Shown here piece after piece: positions 1 through 8,269 of a stretch of DNA of 33,846 nucleotides; positions within the stretch are counted from its first letter, which is position 1; every line of letters begins with the position of its first letter. The position numbers were made by a program, and so were the translations under genes. Where the stretch lies: the NCBI GenBank assembly GCA_025054655.1, contig JANWZL010000014.1, forward strand, positions 1 to 33,846, in the 5' to 3' direction. The notes under the pieces are model-generated. The model was not told where the DNA came from. It did not search any database and saw nothing but the letters and a program-made list of their open reading frames with translations. The stretch is from Thiobacillaceae bacterium. GTDB taxonomy: Bacteria; Pseudomonadota; Gammaproteobacteria; Burkholderiales; Thiobacillaceae.

Positions 1-192
1 GCGATGGCCAAGTCGCGTGATCTGGGCATGTGCACCTTCGACCAGGCCCTCTACGACCTGTGCGCGGCAGGGCTGGCGGAACCGCAGACCGCCCTGCGCT
101 ACGCCGATTCCTACAACGAGTTGCGCCTGATGCTGAAGAACCTGGTCCGCCGCCCGGCCGATGAGGCGCCCACCGGCCTGAGCCTGGCCTGA
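1..192 (+). CDS. PilT/PilU-type pilus retraction ATPase, C-terminal fragment
   Basis: Only the last 63 codons are present, because the gene enters from the left edge in frame from base 1 and stops with TGA at 190-192. The residues MAKSRDLGMCTFDQALYDL, followed by ALRYADSYNELRLMLK, match the conserved C-terminal end of twitching-motility ATPases of the PilT/PilU family. These cytoplasmic hexameric ATPases drive type IV pilus retraction. The Walker motifs lie outside the window, so PilT and PilU cannot be told apart here. The tail after the LRLMLK segment is a short Pro/Ala-rich extension. The gene is followed after 19 bases by the rnpB promoter and is probably a separate transcription unit. 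Confidence 0.8.
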   Translation, partial: AMAKSRDLGMCTFDQALYDLCAAGLAEPQTALRYADSYNELRLMLKNLVRRPADEAPTGLSLA

Positions 193-211
193 ATCGGCTG
201 CTGCCCACCCC

Positions 212-240
212 TTGCACTCGGCGAGGGCCGACCCTATAGT
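212..240 (+). promoter_or_regulatory. Sigma-70 promoter of rnpB
   Basis: TTGCAC at 212-217 and TATAGT at 235-240 are separated by exactly 17 bases, close to the sigma-70 consensus. The predicted transcription start, 6-7 bases past the -10 box, falls at about 246-247. That is the first paired base of RNase P RNA helix P1, so the position is independently supported. Confidence 0.8.
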
Positions 241-244
241 GTGG

Positions 245-632
245 GCGGGAGTCGGCCAGACAGCCGCTGCGCCTGGTCGCGCAGAGGAAAGTCCGGGCTC
301 CACAGGGCAGGGTGCCAGGTAACGCCTGGGCGCAGCAAGGCCGCAAGGCCCCAAGGCGACGGAAAGTGCCACAGAAACCACACCGCCGATGGCCGGCCGC
401 ATTCGGTCGGATCAGGCAAGGGTGAAATCGTGCGGTAAGAGCGCACGGCCGCACCGGCAACGGTGGCGGCGGGTAAACCCCACCCGGAGCAAGGCCAAGT
501 AGGCAGGCGTGTCCACGTGACGTCGGCGGCCCGTCGAAGCCTGCGGGTAGGCCGCACGAGGCGGCGGGCGACCGCCGTCCCAGATGAATGGCTGTCCACG
601 ACAGAACCCGGCTTATCGGCCGGCTCCCTGCG
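245..632 (+). ncRNA. rnpB: RNase P RNA, bacterial type A
   Basis: This is the catalytic RNA of RNase P, which trims 5' leaders from pre-tRNAs. Conserved blocks are seen in order: GAGGAAAGTCCGGGCTCC near 283-302, AGGGTGCCAGGTAACGCC near 308-327, GGGTGAAATCGTGCGGTAAG near 420-440, CCCACCCGGAGCAAGGCCAA near 478-498, and ATGAATGGCTGTCCACGACA near 583-604. The terminal helix P1 forms between GGGAGTCGGCC (247-257) and GGCCGGCTCCC (618-628), with one G-U pair, which sets the ends. At about 388 nt it is close to the E. coli length (377 nt). The exact 3' end is uncertain by a few bases. Confidence 0.95.
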
Positions 633-708
633 TTTTCCACGGCTTCGGGGTGTGCCGGCCGCCGTCACCCACCCGCACAGCCGCGCCCGGCCAAGGGCGG
701 GCAAATCC

Positions 709-745
709 TGAGAAGTCACTTTAATTTCTTCTCATAGCCCTTTTT
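709..745 (+). terminator. Possible weak terminator downstream of rnpB
   Basis: TGAGAAG (709-715) and CTTCTCA (728-734) form a 7-bp stem with a 12-base loop. A run of five T lies at 741-745. The T run starts six bases after the stem, so this is a poor intrinsic terminator. The rest of 633-815 contains no open reading frame I can support. Confidence 0.25.
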
Positions 746-815
746 CCCAATTGGTCTTGAGCGCCCGCTCGGGCGTGCTAAGTCTTTGTTCGTCCGTGAA
801 ATTTTTTCGACGCCC

Positions 816-845
816 TTGACGCTGGCAGAACTGGGGCTCTATAGT
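816..845 (+). promoter_or_regulatory. Promoter of the mraZ/dcw operon
   Basis: TTGACG (816-821) and TATAGT (840-845) are separated by 18 bases. The predicted transcript starts near 852, leaving a leader of about 62 nt before mraZ. The -10 box overlaps the first of the phased MraZ boxes, which suits repression by blocking RNA polymerase. Confidence 0.7.
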
Positions 846-887
846 GGGTTGAAGTGGTGGAGAGTGGAGGGAAGTGTAGCGGAGTGG
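843..887 (+). promoter_or_regulatory. MraZ operator: five AGTG[G/T] boxes at 10-bp spacing
   Basis: AGTGG occurs at 843, 853, 863 and 883, and AGTGT at 873, each start exactly 10 bp from the last. MraZ is known to bind arrays of short direct repeats in front of its own operon, with the ring-shaped oligomer contacting one DNA face. The array overlaps the -10 box and the predicted start site, so autorepression of the dcw operon is the natural reading. The core resembles the AAAGTG[T/G] type of box more than the TGGGN type of enterics. Confidence 0.75.
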
Positions 888-914
888 TGAGACTCCTCCG
901 CTGCCGCGCCGGCG

Positions 915-1385
915 ATGTTCCGTGGGTTCGTGCCTCTGAGCCTGGATGGCAAGGGGAGGTTGGCCATTCCGAGCAAGTACCGCGACGCCCTGCACGAGCG
1001 CTGCGGGGGGCGGCTGGTGCTCACCCTCGACCCGGGTCGTTGCATGCTGCTCTACCCTTATCCCGACTGGGAGCCCATCGAGCGTCGGATCATGGAGTTG
1101 TCCAGCTTCCACCCCTTAAGCCGCCAGCTGAAGCTGATCCTGGTCGGTTCCGCCACCGACGTGGAGATGGACGCCAGCGGACGCATCCTGGTGCCCGCAC
1201 CGCTGCGTGAACAGGCGCGCTTGGATAAGGACGTGGTGCTGGTGGGGCAAGGGGCCAAGTTCGAGCTGTGGAACGCGGCCCAGTGGCAGGCCGAATACGA
1301 CGCCGCCGTCAATTTCACCGCCGCCCTGGAGGAGGCCCGCAACAAGGGGACGCTGCCCGATGAGCTCAGGGACTTCGCGCTGTGA
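915..1385 (+). CDS. mraZ: Transcriptional regulator MraZ
   Basis: The 156-residue product is a DNA-binding autorepressor of the division and cell-wall operon. It starts [20 protein letters not shown], and the two SpoVT/AbrB-like halves each carry the family DxxxR motif (DGKGR near residue 11, DASGR near residue 77). The length fits the family (about 150). No strong ribosome-binding site precedes the ATG, but the N-terminus matches the family start. The stop overlaps the GTG start of rsmH. The phased boxes at 843-887 are its probable binding site. Confidence 0.95.
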   Translation: MFRGFVPLSLDGKGRLAIPSKYRDALHERCGGRLVLTLDPGRCMLLYPYPDWEPIERRIMELSSFHPLSRQLKLILVGSATDVEMDASGRILVPAPLREQARLDKDVVLVGQGAKFELWNAAQWQAEYDAAVNFTAALEEARNKGTLPDELRDFAL

Positions 1386-2320
1386 ACGCTCTGCATCGGC
1401 CGGTGTTGCTGGAGGAGGTCCTGCAGGCCCTGGCCGTGCGCCCGGACGGGGTCTATGTGGACGCGACCTTCGGCCGCGGCGGCCACAGCCGCGCCATCCT
1501 CGACCGCCTGGGTCCGGCCGGTCGCCTGTTGGCGCTCGACCGCGACCCGGAGGCGGTGGCCTGCGGGCGCAGTTGGGCCGACCCGCGTTTCACCATCGTG
1601 CACGCCCCCTTCAGCGCCTTGATGGCGACCGCACGGGCCCACGGGATTACGGCCGCCGACGGGGTCCTGTTCGACCTGGGCGTGTCCAGCCCGCAGCTGG
1701 ATGCGCCGGAGCGTGGTTTCAGTTTCCGTTTCGACGCCCCGCTGGACATGCGCATGGATCCGACCCAGGGCATGAGCGCGGCGCAATGGCTGGCGCAGGC
1801 CGATGAAGAGGAGATCGCCCGCGTGGTCCGGGACTATGGCGAGGAGCGGTTTGCTCGCGCGATTGCAAGGGCGATTGTCCAGGCGCGCGCGCACGCGCCC
1901 ATACGCACGACCGGTCAACTCGCGCAGCTGTGTGCGCGGGCCGTGCGCACACGCGAGCGCGGACAACACCCGGCCACGCGCACCTTCCAGGCGCTTCGGA
2001 TTCACGTTAACCGCGAGCTTGAGGAACTGGATCGGGCGCTGCCGCAGGCGGTGGAGCTGCTCGGGCCGGGGGGGCGTCTGGCGGTGATCAGCTTTCATTC
2101 GCTGGAGGACAGGCGGGTGAAGCGCTTTCTCCAAAGCGAGTGTCAGGGGCGCGCGCTGCCGGCCGAGCTGCCGCTCAGGCCACAGGAGCTGCCCATGGGC
2201 CGGCTGCGGCTGCTGGGGCGGGCGATGCGGCCCACGGCCGCCGAGGTGGCGGCCAACCCGCGTGCGCGCAGCGCTGTGCTGCGGGTGGCCGAATGGATCG
2301 GGGGGGCGGCGTGCGCCTGA
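1382..2320 (+). CDS. rsmH: 16S rRNA (cytosine-1402 N4)-methyltransferase
   Basis: The 312-residue enzyme (formerly MraW) methylates N4 of C1402 in 16S rRNA using S-adenosylmethionine. [15 protein letters not shown] near residues 25-40 is the SAM-binding loop. [19 protein letters not shown] and the late [15 protein letters not shown] motif are family signatures, and the length equals the E. coli enzyme (313). Translation starts at GTG 1382, which overlaps the mraZ stop (GTGA), implying translational coupling. The last ten bases overlap ftsL. Confidence 0.95.
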   Translation: MNALHRPVLLEEVLQALAVRPDGVYVDATFGRGGHSRAILDRLGPAGRLLALDRDPEAVACGRSWADPRFTIVHAPFSALMATARAHGITAADGVLFDLGVSSPQLDAPERGFSFRFDAPLDMRMDPTQGMSAAQWLAQADEEEIARVVRDYGEERFARAIARAIVQARAHAPIRTTGQLAQLCARAVRTRERGQHPATRTFQALRIHVNRELEELDRALPQAVELLGPGGRLAVISFHSLEDRRVKRFLQSECQGRALPAELPLRPQELPMGRLRLLGRAMRPTAAEVAANPRARSAVLRVAEWIGGAACA

Positions 2321-2592
2321 GACTCAATCTGATACTGGCCTTGCTTCTGATCGCCTGCGCCCTTGCCGTGGTGGCCGCCCGGCATCAGGCGCGCAAGCTC
2401 TACGTGGAGCTGCAGGCCGCGCAGCGCGAGGCGCGCGAGCTGGACATCGAGTGGGGGCGGCTGCTGCTGGAGCAGAGCACCTGGGCCATGCACAGCCGCA
2501 TCGAGCTGGTGGCGCGCCATCACCTGCACATGGCCGCCCCGGAGCCAGCCCGCATCGTGCTGCTGTCCCCCGCTCAGGTCACGCCGCCATGA
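2311..2592 (+). CDS. ftsL: Cell division protein FtsL
   Basis: This 93-residue bitopic inner-membrane protein forms the FtsQ-FtsB-FtsL complex that activates FtsW-FtsI. A short cytoplasmic start (RLRLN) is followed by one membrane span ([17 protein letters not shown], about 6-23) and a periplasmic coiled coil rich in Gln, Glu, Arg and Leu. The C-terminal [20 protein letters not shown] resembles the conserved FtsL end. The GTG start at 2311 follows a G-rich ribosome-binding stretch and overlaps rsmH by 10 bases. A longer in-frame reading back to 2140 is only rsmH in another frame. Confidence 0.85.
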   Translation: MRLRLNLILALLLIACALAVVAARHQARKLYVELQAAQREARELDIEWGRLLLEQSTWAMHSRIELVARHHLHMAAPEPARIVLLSPAQVTPP

Positions 2593-4340
2593 AGAGCCTG
2601 CGCCTGGCCCCCCGCAACGCCAACCCGCTGCTGCGCCTGGACCTGCAGCGCTGGCGCATGCGGCTCGCGCTCGCCCTGATCTTCGCCGGCTTCGCCCTGC
2701 TGGCCCTGCGTGCGGCCCATCTGCAGGTCTGGCAGAACGAGTTCCTCAACAGCCAGGGCGACAAGCGCATCAACCGCGTCATCCCCATCCCCGCCCACCG
2801 CGGCATGATCCTCGACCGCCGCGGCGAGCCGCTCGCCATCAGCACACCGGTGGAGTCGGTATGGGTCAACCCGCGCGAGGCGCAGGCCACGCCCGAACAG
2901 ATCGCGGCCCTGGCCGATCTGCTGGGCGAGGATGCCACCAGCCTGGCGCGCGTCTTCGCCGAGCGGGAGCGCAGCTTCGTGTATCTGAAACGCCAGCTGC
3001 CGCCCGACCTGGCGCGACGCTGCCTGGACCTGAACATCAAGGGCGTATACGCGCAGCCGGAGTTTCGCCGCTACTACCCGGCCGGTGACGTGGTGGCCCA
3101 GGTGGTGGGCCTGACCAATGTGGAGGACCGCGGCATCGAAGGCCTGGAGGTGCTCTACGACACCTGGCTCGCCGGCGAGCCGGGCCTGCGGCGCGTCATC
3201 CGCGACCGCAAGGGCAATGCGGTGGAGGAGCTGGAGCTGATCCGGCTGCCCAAACCGGGCAACAACCTCACCCTGTCGATCAACCTGCAGATCCAATACC
3301 TCGCCTACCGGGAGCTCGCCGCCGCGGTCGAGTTGCACCGCGCCCGCGCCGGCTCGGTGGTGGTGCTGGATGCGCGTACGGGGGAGATCCTGGCGCTGGC
3401 CACCGTGCCCTCCTTCAACCCCAACAACCGTGCCACCTACAGCCCCGAGCGGGCGCGCAACCGGCCCGCCACCGACGCCTTCGAGCCGGGCTCGACCATC
3501 AAACCCTTCCTCATGGCCGCCGCCCTGGACGCCGGCATCATCACCCCCGACACCCGCATCGATACCGGCCAGGGGTACTACTACGTGGGCGACAAGCGCA
3601 TCACCGACGTGCATCCCAAAGGGGTGCTCAGCATCGCCGAGGCCCTGCAGGTGTCCAGCAACGTGGCCGCGGCGCGCGTGGCGCTGGAGCTGAAGTCGGA
3701 GGACTTCTGGCGACTGCTGGCCCAGTCCGGTTTCGGCACCGCACCGGGGGCCGGGTTGCCGGGCGAGGTGGCCGGCCGGCTGCGGCCCTGGCGCACCTGG
3801 CGGCCGATCGAGAAGGCGACCCTGGGCTATGGCCACGGCCTGTCGGTGTCGCTGCTGCAACTGGCGCGCGCCTATACCGCCTTCGCCAACGACGGCGTGG
3901 TGCCGCCGCTGGCCATCCTCAAGCAGCGTGAGCGGGTGGTGGGGCAGCGGGTGATGTCGGCCAAGACTGCCCGCACGGTACGGGCGATGCTGGAGCGCGT
4001 CACCGAGGACGGCGGCACGGCGCCGCTGGCGCGGGTGATGGGCTACCGCGTGGCGGGCAAGACCGGCACCGCCCACAAGCTCGTGGCAGGCGCCTACGCC
4101 CCGGACAAATACATCGCCTCCTTCGTGGGACTCGCCCCCGCTTCCGACCCACGCCTGGTGGTGGCGGTGATGATCGACGAGCCGTCGGGCCGGCAGTACT
4201 ACGGCGGCCTGGTGGCCGCACCGGTGTTCTCGCGCGTGATGGGGGGGGCGCTCAGGCTCATGGCCGTGCCGCCGGACGCCCCCCTGGGGGCGGCCTCCGC
4301 TCCGAACGGCCAGGCCCCCGTCATCGGGGAGGACGTATGA
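2589..4340 (+). CDS. ftsI: Septal peptidoglycan transpeptidase (PBP3)
   Basis: The 583-residue class B penicillin-binding protein cross-links septal peptidoglycan with FtsW. It has one N-terminal membrane anchor (about residues 25-43), a pedestal domain beginning near RGMILDRRGEPLA, and a transpeptidase domain. All three catalytic motifs are present: STIK with nucleophile Ser302, SSN at 356-358, and KTG at 491-493. Length and spacing match E. coli FtsI (588, Ser307). The ATG at 2589 overlaps the ftsL stop as ATGA. Confidence 0.97.
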   Translation: MKSLRLAPRNANPLLRLDLQRWRMRLALALIFAGFALLALRAAHLQVWQNEFLNSQGDKRINRVIPIPAHRGMILDRRGEPLAISTPVESVWVNPREAQATPEQIAALADLLGEDATSLARVFAERERSFVYLKRQLPPDLARRCLDLNIKGVYAQPEFRRYYPAGDVVAQVVGLTNVEDRGIEGLEVLYDTWLAGEPGLRRVIRDRKGNAVEELELIRLPKPGNNLTLSINLQIQYLAYRELAAAVELHRARAGSVVVLDARTGEILALATVPSFNPNNRATYSPERARNRPATDAFEPGSTIKPFLMAAALDAGIITPDTRIDTGQGYYYVGDKRITDVHPKGVLSIAEALQVSSNVAAARVALELKSEDFWRLLAQSGFGTAPGAGLPGEVAGRLRPWRTWRPIEKATLGYGHGLSVSLLQLARAYTAFANDGVVPPLAILKQRERVVGQRVMSAKTARTVRAMLERVTEDGGTAPLARVMGYRVAGKTGTAHKLVAGAYAPDKYIASFVGLAPASDPRLVVAVMIDEPSGRQYYGGLVAAPVFSRVMGGALRLMAVPPDAPLGAASAPNGQAPVIGEDV

Positions 4341-5818
4341 GCGCGCACGGCGAGCGACAGCAGCAGGCGGCGGCCCTGTACGAGCGGCTGCGCGCCCTGT
4401 GTCCTCAGGCCGCGCACCTGAGCGCCGACAGCCGCCGCATCTCGCCCGGCGACGTCTTCCTCGCCTTCCCCGGCCGCGCCCACGACGCTCGCGCCTTCAT
4501 CGCTCAGGCGGCGGCGGCCGGGGCCGCCGCGGTGGTGTGGGAGGCGCAAGGTTTCGCCTGGCCGGAGCATGTACACCTGCCCAACCTGCCCGTGCATGGC
4601 CTGCGCGCGCTCGCCCCTCTGCTAGCCGCCCGCTGGTACGGCGAGCCGAGCCAGGCGCTGTGGATGAGCGGGGTGACCGGTACCAACGGCAAGACCTCGA
4701 TCGCGCACTGGCTCGGGCAGTCGCTCGACGCCTGCGGCCGGCGCGCCGCCATCCTCGGCACCCTGGGCAACGGCCTGATCGGCACCCTCGCGCCGGCCAG
4801 CCACACCACGCCGGATTGCGTCACTCTGCAGCGGCTGTTGGCCGAATACCGCGCCGCCGGCGCGCAGGCGGTGGCCATGGAGGTCTCCTCGCACGCCTTG
4901 GACCAGGGCCGCGTGGAGGGTGTGCACTTCGACGTGGCCATCCTGTCCAACCTCTCGCGCGACCATCTGGATTACCACGGCGACATGGCCACATACGCCG
5001 CCGCCAAGGCCAAGCTGTTCGGCTGGCCGGACCTGAAATGGGCGGTGTTGAACCTGGACGACGCGTTCGGCCTGAGCCTGTATGAGCGGCTGCAGGGCAG
5101 CCGGGTCGAGCGTCTGGGCTACGGTTTCGCCGCTGGCGAGCTGCGCGCGGCGCAACTGCGGGTGAGCGCGACCGGCCTCGCCTTCCGCGTACACACCCCC
5201 TGGGGCAGCGGGGAGGTCGCAAGCCCCGTGCTCGGCGCCTTCAATGCCTACAACCTGCTCGCGGTACTGGGAGGGCTGCTCGCCGCCGGCGTCGATCTGG
5301 ACACCGCCCTGGCGCGGCTTGCCGAGGTGCGGCCGGTGACCGGGCGCATGCAGACCCTGCGGGCGGACAGCGGCCCCACGGTGGTGGTGGACTATGCCCA
5401 CACCCCAGATGCCCTCGAGCAGACCCTCAAGGCCTTGCGCGGGCTCACCCGCGGGCGACTGATCTGCGTGTTCGGCGCCGGCGGCGGGCGCGACCGCGGC
5501 AAACGCCCGCTCATGGGGGCGGTGGCGGCACAGCTGGCCGACCGCGTCATCGTCACCGCCGACAACCCGCGCAACGAAGACCCGGCCCACATCGCCGCCG
5601 ACATCCTCGCCGGCATGCCCCCCGGTCAGGACGTCATCCTCGACCGCGCCAGCGCCATCAGGACCGCGGTGCTGGAGGCCGGCGCCGAGGACGTCGTGCT
5701 GATCGCCGGCAAGGGGCACGAGACCTACCAGGAAGTGCACGGTGCGCGCCTGCCCTTCTCGGACCTGGAAGTGGCGCGCGCGGCCCTCACACAAAGGAGC
5801 TCCCATGCGGCTGCATGA
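4337..5818 (+). CDS. murE: UDP-MurNAc-tripeptide synthetase, meso-DAP adding
   Basis: The 493-residue cytoplasmic ligase adds the third residue of the peptidoglycan stem peptide using ATP. The P-loop GVTGTNGKT ends near residue 120. DNPR at 409-412 is the known signature for meso-diaminopimelate rather than lysine, as expected in a Gram-negative. Other Mur ligase signatures are EVSSHALDQGRV and GAGGGRDRGKRP. The ATG overlaps the ftsI stop (ATGA), and a GGGGAGG ribosome-binding site lies just upstream. The last 14 bases overlap murF. Confidence 0.97.
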   Translation: MSAHGERQQQAAALYERLRALCPQAAHLSADSRRISPGDVFLAFPGRAHDARAFIAQAAAAGAAAVVWEAQGFAWPEHVHLPNLPVHGLRALAPLLAARWYGEPSQALWMSGVTGTNGKTSIAHWLGQSLDACGRRAAILGTLGNGLIGTLAPASHTTPDCVTLQRLLAEYRAAGAQAVAMEVSSHALDQGRVEGVHFDVAILSNLSRDHLDYHGDMATYAAAKAKLFGWPDLKWAVLNLDDAFGLSLYERLQGSRVERLGYGFAAGELRAAQLRVSATGLAFRVHTPWGSGEVASPVLGAFNAYNLLAVLGGLLAAGVDLDTALARLAEVRPVTGRMQTLRADSGPTVVVDYAHTPDALEQTLKALRGLTRGRLICVFGAGGGRDRGKRPLMGAVAAQLADRVIVTADNPRNEDPAHIAADILAGMPPGQDVILDRASAIRTAVLEAGAEDVVLIAGKGHETYQEVHGARLPFSDLEVARAALTQRSSHAAA

Positions 5819-7169
5819 AGCAGCTCGGGCCATCGGGGGTAAGGCCCAGGGGCCCGACGTCGAATTCACACGCGTCGAGACCGACACCCGGCAGCTTGCC
5901 CCCGGCTGCCTGTTCGTCGCCCTCAAAGGTGTGCGCTACGACGGCCATGCCTTCATCGACGAAGCGATCGCCAAGGGGGCGGCGGCGGTGATGCGGGAGC
6001 GAAGCCACCCCTCACCCCTCACGCCCCACCCCTCACTGCTGGTCGACGACACACGGCTCGCCCTGGGGCGGCTCGCCGCCTGGCATCGCTCGCGGCTACC
6101 GGTGGTGATCCTGGCGGTAACCGGCAGCAACGGCAAGACTACGGTCAAGGAGATGAGCGCGGCCATCCTGCGTGCGCATGCGGGCGAGGCGGCGGTGCTC
6201 GCCACCGAGGGCAACCTCAACAACGACATCGGCGTGCCACTCACCCTGCTCAGGCTCACCCCCGCACACCGCTACGGGGTGATCGAGATGGGTATGAACC
6301 ATGCCGGCGAGATCGATTACCTCACCCGTCTGGCACAGCCCGACGCGGCCCTGGTCAACAACGCCCAGCGCGCCCACCTGGAGGGCCTGGGCTCGGTGGA
6401 GGCGATCGCCCGCGCCAAGGGCGAGATCTATGCGGGCCTGCGAGCGGATGGGGTGGCACTCATCAACATCGACGATGCGCATGCCGCGCTGTGGCTCGAA
6501 CTCAACCGCCACCGGCGCGTGCTGCGCTTCGGGCTCACGCGCGCGGCCGACGTGTGGGCGGAGTACGAACTGCTGCCGTTGGGGGCACGGCTCACCCTGC
6601 ACACCCCCGCCGGGCCGGTCGAGACGCAGATCAACGTGCCGGGGCTGCACAACGTGCGCAACGCCACCGCCGCGGCGGCCGCCGCCGTCGCCCTGTCGGT
6701 GCCGCCGGCGGCCATCGCCCAGGGCCTGGCGGCCTACCGGGGGGTGAAGGGGCGGCTGCAGGTGCATCCCTGCATCCTCGGCGCGCGGCTGATCGACGAC
6801 AGCTACAACGCCAACCCCGATTCGGTCGGGGCGGCGATCGAGGTGCTGGCCCAGCTGCCGGGTCGGCGCATCCTGGTGCTGGGCGACATGGGCGAGCTGG
6901 GGCCTGGGGCGGAGGAGCTGCACCGCGAGATCGGCGCGCGTGCGCGCGCCGCCGGCATCGACCGGCTGCTCGCCCTGGGCGAGCTGACCTGCTACGCGGT
7001 CGAGGCCTTCGGCGCGGGGGGCATGCATTTCGAACGCATCGAGGAGCTGCTCGCCGAGATCGAGAATGCCCTCGCACCGGAGGTGACGGTGCTAGTCAAG
7101 GGCTCGCGCTTCATGCGCATGGAGCGGGTGGTGCAGTCGTTCGTGGAGGAGCGGCAGCTATGCTCCTGA
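5805..7169 (+). CDS. murF: UDP-MurNAc-pentapeptide synthetase (D-Ala-D-Ala adding)
   Basis: The 454-residue ligase adds D-Ala-D-Ala to complete UDP-MurNAc-pentapeptide. The P-loop GSNGKTT lies at 107-113; [25 protein letters not shown] and [10 protein letters not shown] are family motifs. I chose ATG 5805 because an AAAGGAG ribosome-binding site (5793-5799) sits five bases upstream and [12 protein letters not shown] matches the family start; an in-frame reading further upstream lies inside murE. Residues about 68-78 ([10 protein letters not shown]) are encoded by a 7-bp tandem repeat and are probably a lineage-specific insertion between the N-terminal and ATPase domains. Confidence 0.95.
   Translation: MRLHEAARAIGGKAQGPDVEFTRVETDTRQLAPGCLFVALKGVRYDGHAFIDEAIAKGAAAVMRERSHPSPLTPHPSLLVDDTRLALGRLAAWHRSRLPVVILAVTGSNGKTTVKEMSAAILRAHAGEAAVLATEGNLNNDIGVPLTLLRLTPAHRYGVIEMGMNHAGEIDYLTRLAQPDAALVNNAQRAHLEGLGSVEAIARAKGEIYAGLRADGVALINIDDAHAALWLELNRHRRVLRFGLTRAADVWAEYELLPLGARLTLHTPAGPVETQINVPGLHNVRNATAAAAAAVALSVPPAAIAQGLAAYRGVKGRLQVHPCILGARLIDDSYNANPDSVGAAIEVLAQLPGRRILVLGDMGELGPGAEELHREIGARARAAGIDRLLALGELTCYAVEAFGAGGMHFERIEELLAEIENALAPEVTVLVKGSRFMRMERVVQSFVEERQLCS
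6005..6039 (+). repeat. Five tandem heptamers, consensus YCACCCC, inside murF
   Basis: The units are CCACCCC, TCACCCC, TCACGCC, CCACCCC and TCACTGC. They are read in frame as a Ser/Pro/His-rich peptide about 30 residues before the murF P-loop. The same unit, circularly permuted, recurs at 8242-8269 (inverted), 8602-8622 and 10961-11023. Confidence 0.75.
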
Positions 7170-8245
7170 TGCTGGCGCAATGGCTGGGGCACGACATCCG
7201 CGCCTTCAACGTCTTCCAGTACATCACCCTGCGCGCGGTGCTGGCGGCGCTGACCGCCCTGGCGATCTCCTTCGTCATCGGCCCGTGGATGATCCGGCGG
7301 CTGACCGCCCTGAAGATCGGCCAGGCGGTGCGCGACGACGGGCCGCAGACGCATCTGAGCAAGGCCGGCACGCCGACCATGGGCGGGGCCCTGATCCTCA
7401 TCAGCCTGGCCCTGTCCACCCTGCTGTGGACAGATCTGACCAACACCTATGTGTGGGTGGCGCTGTTCACCCTGGCCGGTTTCGGCGCCATCGGTTGGGT
7501 GGACGATTGGCGCAAGGTGGTGGAGAAGAACCCCAAGGGGTTGCCGGCGCGCTGGAAATTTCTGTGGCAATCGGTGGTGGCCCTGCTGGTGGCGGGTTAT
7601 CTCGCCTATTCCGCCGAGCTGCCCGCCCAGACCGAGCTGATCGTGCCCTTCTTCAAGCAGGTGGTGATGCCCCTGGGCGCGGCGGGCTTCGTGCTGCTGG
7701 CCTATTTCGTCATCGTCGGCACCAGCAACGCGGTCAACCTGACCGACGGGGCCGACGGGCTGGCCATCCTGCCCACGGTCATGGTGGCCGGCGCCTTGGG
7801 GGTGTTCGCCTACGTGGCCGGACATGCGGTGTTCGCCAAATACCTCGGCCTGCCTTACATCCCAGGCGCAGGCGAGCTGACCATCTTCTGCGCGGCGCTG
7901 GTGGGGGCGGGCCTGGCCTTTCTGTGGTTCAACGCCTATCCGGCCGAGGTGTTCATGGGCGACGTGGGCGCGCTCGCACTGGGCGCGGTGCTGGGCGTGG
8001 TGGCGGTGATCGTGCGGCAGGAGATCGTGCTGTTCATCATGGGCGGGGTGTTCGTGCTGGAGACCATCTCGGTCATGCTGCAGGTGGGGTCCTACAAACT
8101 GCGGCGCAAGCGCATCTTCCTCATGGCCCCGTTGCACCACCACTTCGAACTGAAGGGCTGGAAGGAGACCCAGGTGGTGGTGCGCTTCTGGATCATCAGC
8201 ATCGTGCTGGTGCTCATCGGCCTGTCCACCTTGAAACTGCGGTGA
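7160..8245 (+). CDS. mraY: Phospho-MurNAc-pentapeptide transferase
   Basis: The 361-residue integral membrane enzyme transfers phospho-MurNAc-pentapeptide to undecaprenyl phosphate, making lipid I. The conserved GTPTMGG near residue 71, the Asp pair in [40 protein letters not shown] and the late [12 protein letters not shown] are all present, with about ten membrane spans. The size matches E. coli (360). ATG 7160 follows GGAGGAG at 7145-7151; a second in-frame ATG at 7169 is also possible. The start overlaps murF by ten bases, and the stop lies in a heptamer array. Confidence 0.96.
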   Translation: MLLMLAQWLGHDIRAFNVFQYITLRAVLAALTALAISFVIGPWMIRRLTALKIGQAVRDDGPQTHLSKAGTPTMGGALILISLALSTLLWTDLTNTYVWVALFTLAGFGAIGWVDDWRKVVEKNPKGLPARWKFLWQSVVALLVAGYLAYSAELPAQTELIVPFFKQVVMPLGAAGFVLLAYFVIVGTSNAVNLTDGADGLAILPTVMVAGALGVFAYVAGHAVFAKYLGLPYIPGAGELTIFCAALVGAGLAFLWFNAYPAEVFMGDVGALALGAVLGVVAVIVRQEIVLFIMGGVFVLETISVMLQVGSYKLRRKRIFLMAPLHHHFELKGWKETQVVVRFWIISIVLVLIGLSTLKLR

Positions 8246-8269
8246 GGGGTGAGGCGTGAGGCATGAGGC
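8242..8269 (+). repeat. Four tandem heptamers GTGAGGC across the mraY/murD junction
   Basis: GTGAGGG, GTGAGGC, GTGAGGC and ATGAGGC run without a break from 8242 to 8269. This is the inverted form of the GCCTCAC unit seen at 10961. The array contributes the mraY stop codon (TGA 8243-8245), a GAGG ribosome-binding core in each unit, and one candidate GTG start for murD at 8256. Confidence 0.85.

Noticed and set aside
234-719. Open frames on both strands over the RNase P RNA
   Set aside because: They lie on a structured RNA gene with full conserved blocks and have no protein similarity I recognise.
1058-2134. A 358-codon minus-strand frame across mraZ and rsmH
   Set aside because: It mirrors two certain genes. 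High GC makes long antisense frames common here, and the product is low complexity in Arg, Gln and His.
4622-5926. A 434-codon minus-strand frame opposite murE
   Set aside because: It is an antisense shadow of murE and the murF start, with no recognisable domain.
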